Assembly: GCF_901933205.1 (NCBI RefSeq)
Contig: NC_044573.1
Coordinates: 85,766,546 to 85,830,545, forward strand
Direction: 5' to 3'
DNA from: Camarhynchus parvulus
Taxonomy: Eukaryota; Chordata; Aves; Passeriformes; Thraupidae
Length of the DNA: 64,000 nt
Below are positions 62,493 through 64,000 of this stretch, piece by piece. Under the pieces are notes generated by a model. It did no database searches. It was not told the origin of the DNA and saw only the letters and a list, made by a program, of their open reading frames with translations. Within the stretch, counting starts at the first letter, position 1; every line of letters begins with the position of its first letter. Position numbers and translations under genes: made by a program.

Positions 62493-64000
62493 ATTAATAT
62501 CTTCTAGATGTCTAGCAAACCAGAGTTGTTTCCACCAAAATATTTCTCTTATTCTTATAAGGTCTTGCTGTATTCTAGCTGGAAGTGGTGAGAGACTGAA
62601 GGATATATAGGTGAACACAGTGTTACAGCAAGAGGTGACAGGAGTATATAAAATACCTCCTCTTTTATGGGGTAGTAGTGTCTCTTGAAATGAGGGATAG
62701 CTTGGCAGAACTCCATTATCAACACTGAAGACTACAGTGAGGCCAGAGCTAGCATATTGTACTAGCTTCTGTGTACGTGTGGGAGTGGAGATTTGAGTGG
62801 TAGTTTATCTCAAAGACCTAGAATCTGAATGGATGGGAAGGAAAATAATACTACATGGAGTTAAGATTATTTGTGTGTAGAAATACAGAAAGAATGTGAA
62901 AGATCTCAGAAAGCTGCAGGTCTTGGAAATATTTTGCCCATTGCACAAGACTGTGCTTCAAAGTCATGTATAATTCTGGGTAGTAATATCTCCTTTAATA
63001 CTCTTAGATTCTTATTTTCAAATCCAGTTTTTCCAGCTGATGCTGATCCCTCAGTATATACACAATCAGTATCTATTAAACAGTGTTTCACAATGTCTAA
63101 AATTTTTCATAATCTCTTTTGATATATCTGTGCATGCTGGTTAGAAAACACCATAGCACTTTCTTCTTCCCATGGTATGCTCAAGTTTATAGTACAGTGC
63201 ACTGGATATTTGCTGGCTATTAAATTTTAGCATAGTAAAATCAATGCTGCATGCTTTTATCAAACAGACAATAAAACTAATTCAGATCATGAGCCCTAAG
63301 AAGATTCCATCTTCTGGAAAATGAAGGATATTTCACCTGTGGATTTAATAAAAAATCCTCAACCCCCTACTTCTGCTCTTACTTTCAGTTCATCCAACCT
63401 TCAAAGTTTTTCCAGTTAAAAGAAAAATGAGCTCCCTTTCCAATGTGCACATTTTCTTTCAAGAAATTCTATGTACTACTGCTTTAAAATTATGTCTCAC
63501 CTTGTGGCAAACAGAAACCAATGAGGCAATCAGACTCCAGTAATTGCAGTTGAATGGTTTTGAGCAACTTTTTATTAGGAACAGGAAAACAGTAATTATA
63601 GAGTGAAAATGTACTTATGCAAACCACAGAAAACACAGGGGTCTTTGACATAAAAACTCAGAGTCCTGGTTTTCCTTTGCTTAAAAGAAGTGGCTTACAG
63701 TATAAATAAAATTGATTGATTTGGGGTAGGATTTTGGAGCCTGAGTTCCACTTACCATCAGTGGGATTTATCCTAAGTCTTTTATTTATTTCTGGGAATC
63801 TCAGCTTTGAGGAAGATCTATTGTTAAAAACATACTGGGGCTTTTTGTGTTTTTTTTTCCTCACTGCGTATATCAGAGACATGTTTTCATTATTAATCAA
63901 TGGTTTACTCCCTACCTGCTATACTCCCATGGGTATTTTCATTGACTGTGAAATAAGTATCTTAAAGAACATGTTCTGTTTACAGATCCAGAGCTACTGT
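62493..64000. other. Non-coding end of the window
   Basis: No recognised gene or repeat. Facing open frames of 83 and 61 codons at 62871-63122, and an 80-codon minus-strand frame at 63658-63900, lack recognisable domains. Confidence 0.45.

Overview
The window looks like nuclear DNA from a bird, most likely a songbird. It is AT-rich with islands of moderate GC and holds no bacterial-style gene packing. The most informative sequences are interspersed repeats: CR1 LINE fragments with the typical avian 3' end (a 'ccttccaac...attctatgat' type terminus) and several solitary endogenous-retrovirus LTRs, one of which is the abundant avian ERVL-type LTR. The songbird suggestion rests on recognising the LTR families by eye and is an inference. 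I could not run a repeat-library or genome search.

I find no intact protein-coding gene, tRNA, rRNA or CRISPR array. The open frames present are short. The longest are explained by simple repeats or mobile elements, or lack any recognisable domain. The window is best read as intergenic DNA (a gene-poor stretch) or the inside of a very long intron.

Layout: 1-9.2 kb carries CR1 pieces (1215, 5198, 7895, 8957), a + strand LTR (2975-3585) and a - strand LTR (6533-7151). 9.2-18.5 kb is mostly unique AT-rich DNA with a duplicated hairpin at 14637-14687 and a weak exon-like stretch at 13632-13760. 18.5-31 kb holds one CR1 tail, two decayed copies of an old amniote repeat, and palindromic regulatory-looking sites, including a MORE-type POU palindrome (21536) and a 20-bp palindrome (26112). 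31-45 kb contains a long CR1 3' fragment (31025), a second copy of the 6.5-kb LTR family (35657-36288), T/G-rich tracts, a CR1 tail (40316), an LTR with a perfect 6-bp target duplication (42528-42915) and a frameshifted CR1 reverse-transcriptase remnant (44495). 45-64 kb contains the ERVL-type solo LTR (49406-49955), a long decayed CR1 ORF2 fragment on the minus strand (54440-55640), a 304-nt uninterrupted purine array (60126-60429) and a further CR1 3' fragment (61978-62492).

No genes can be seen working together here. The biology on show is the history of retroelement insertion, LTR recombination and decay, plus a few short palindromic motifs that may be regulatory. I saw no convincing new molecular system.
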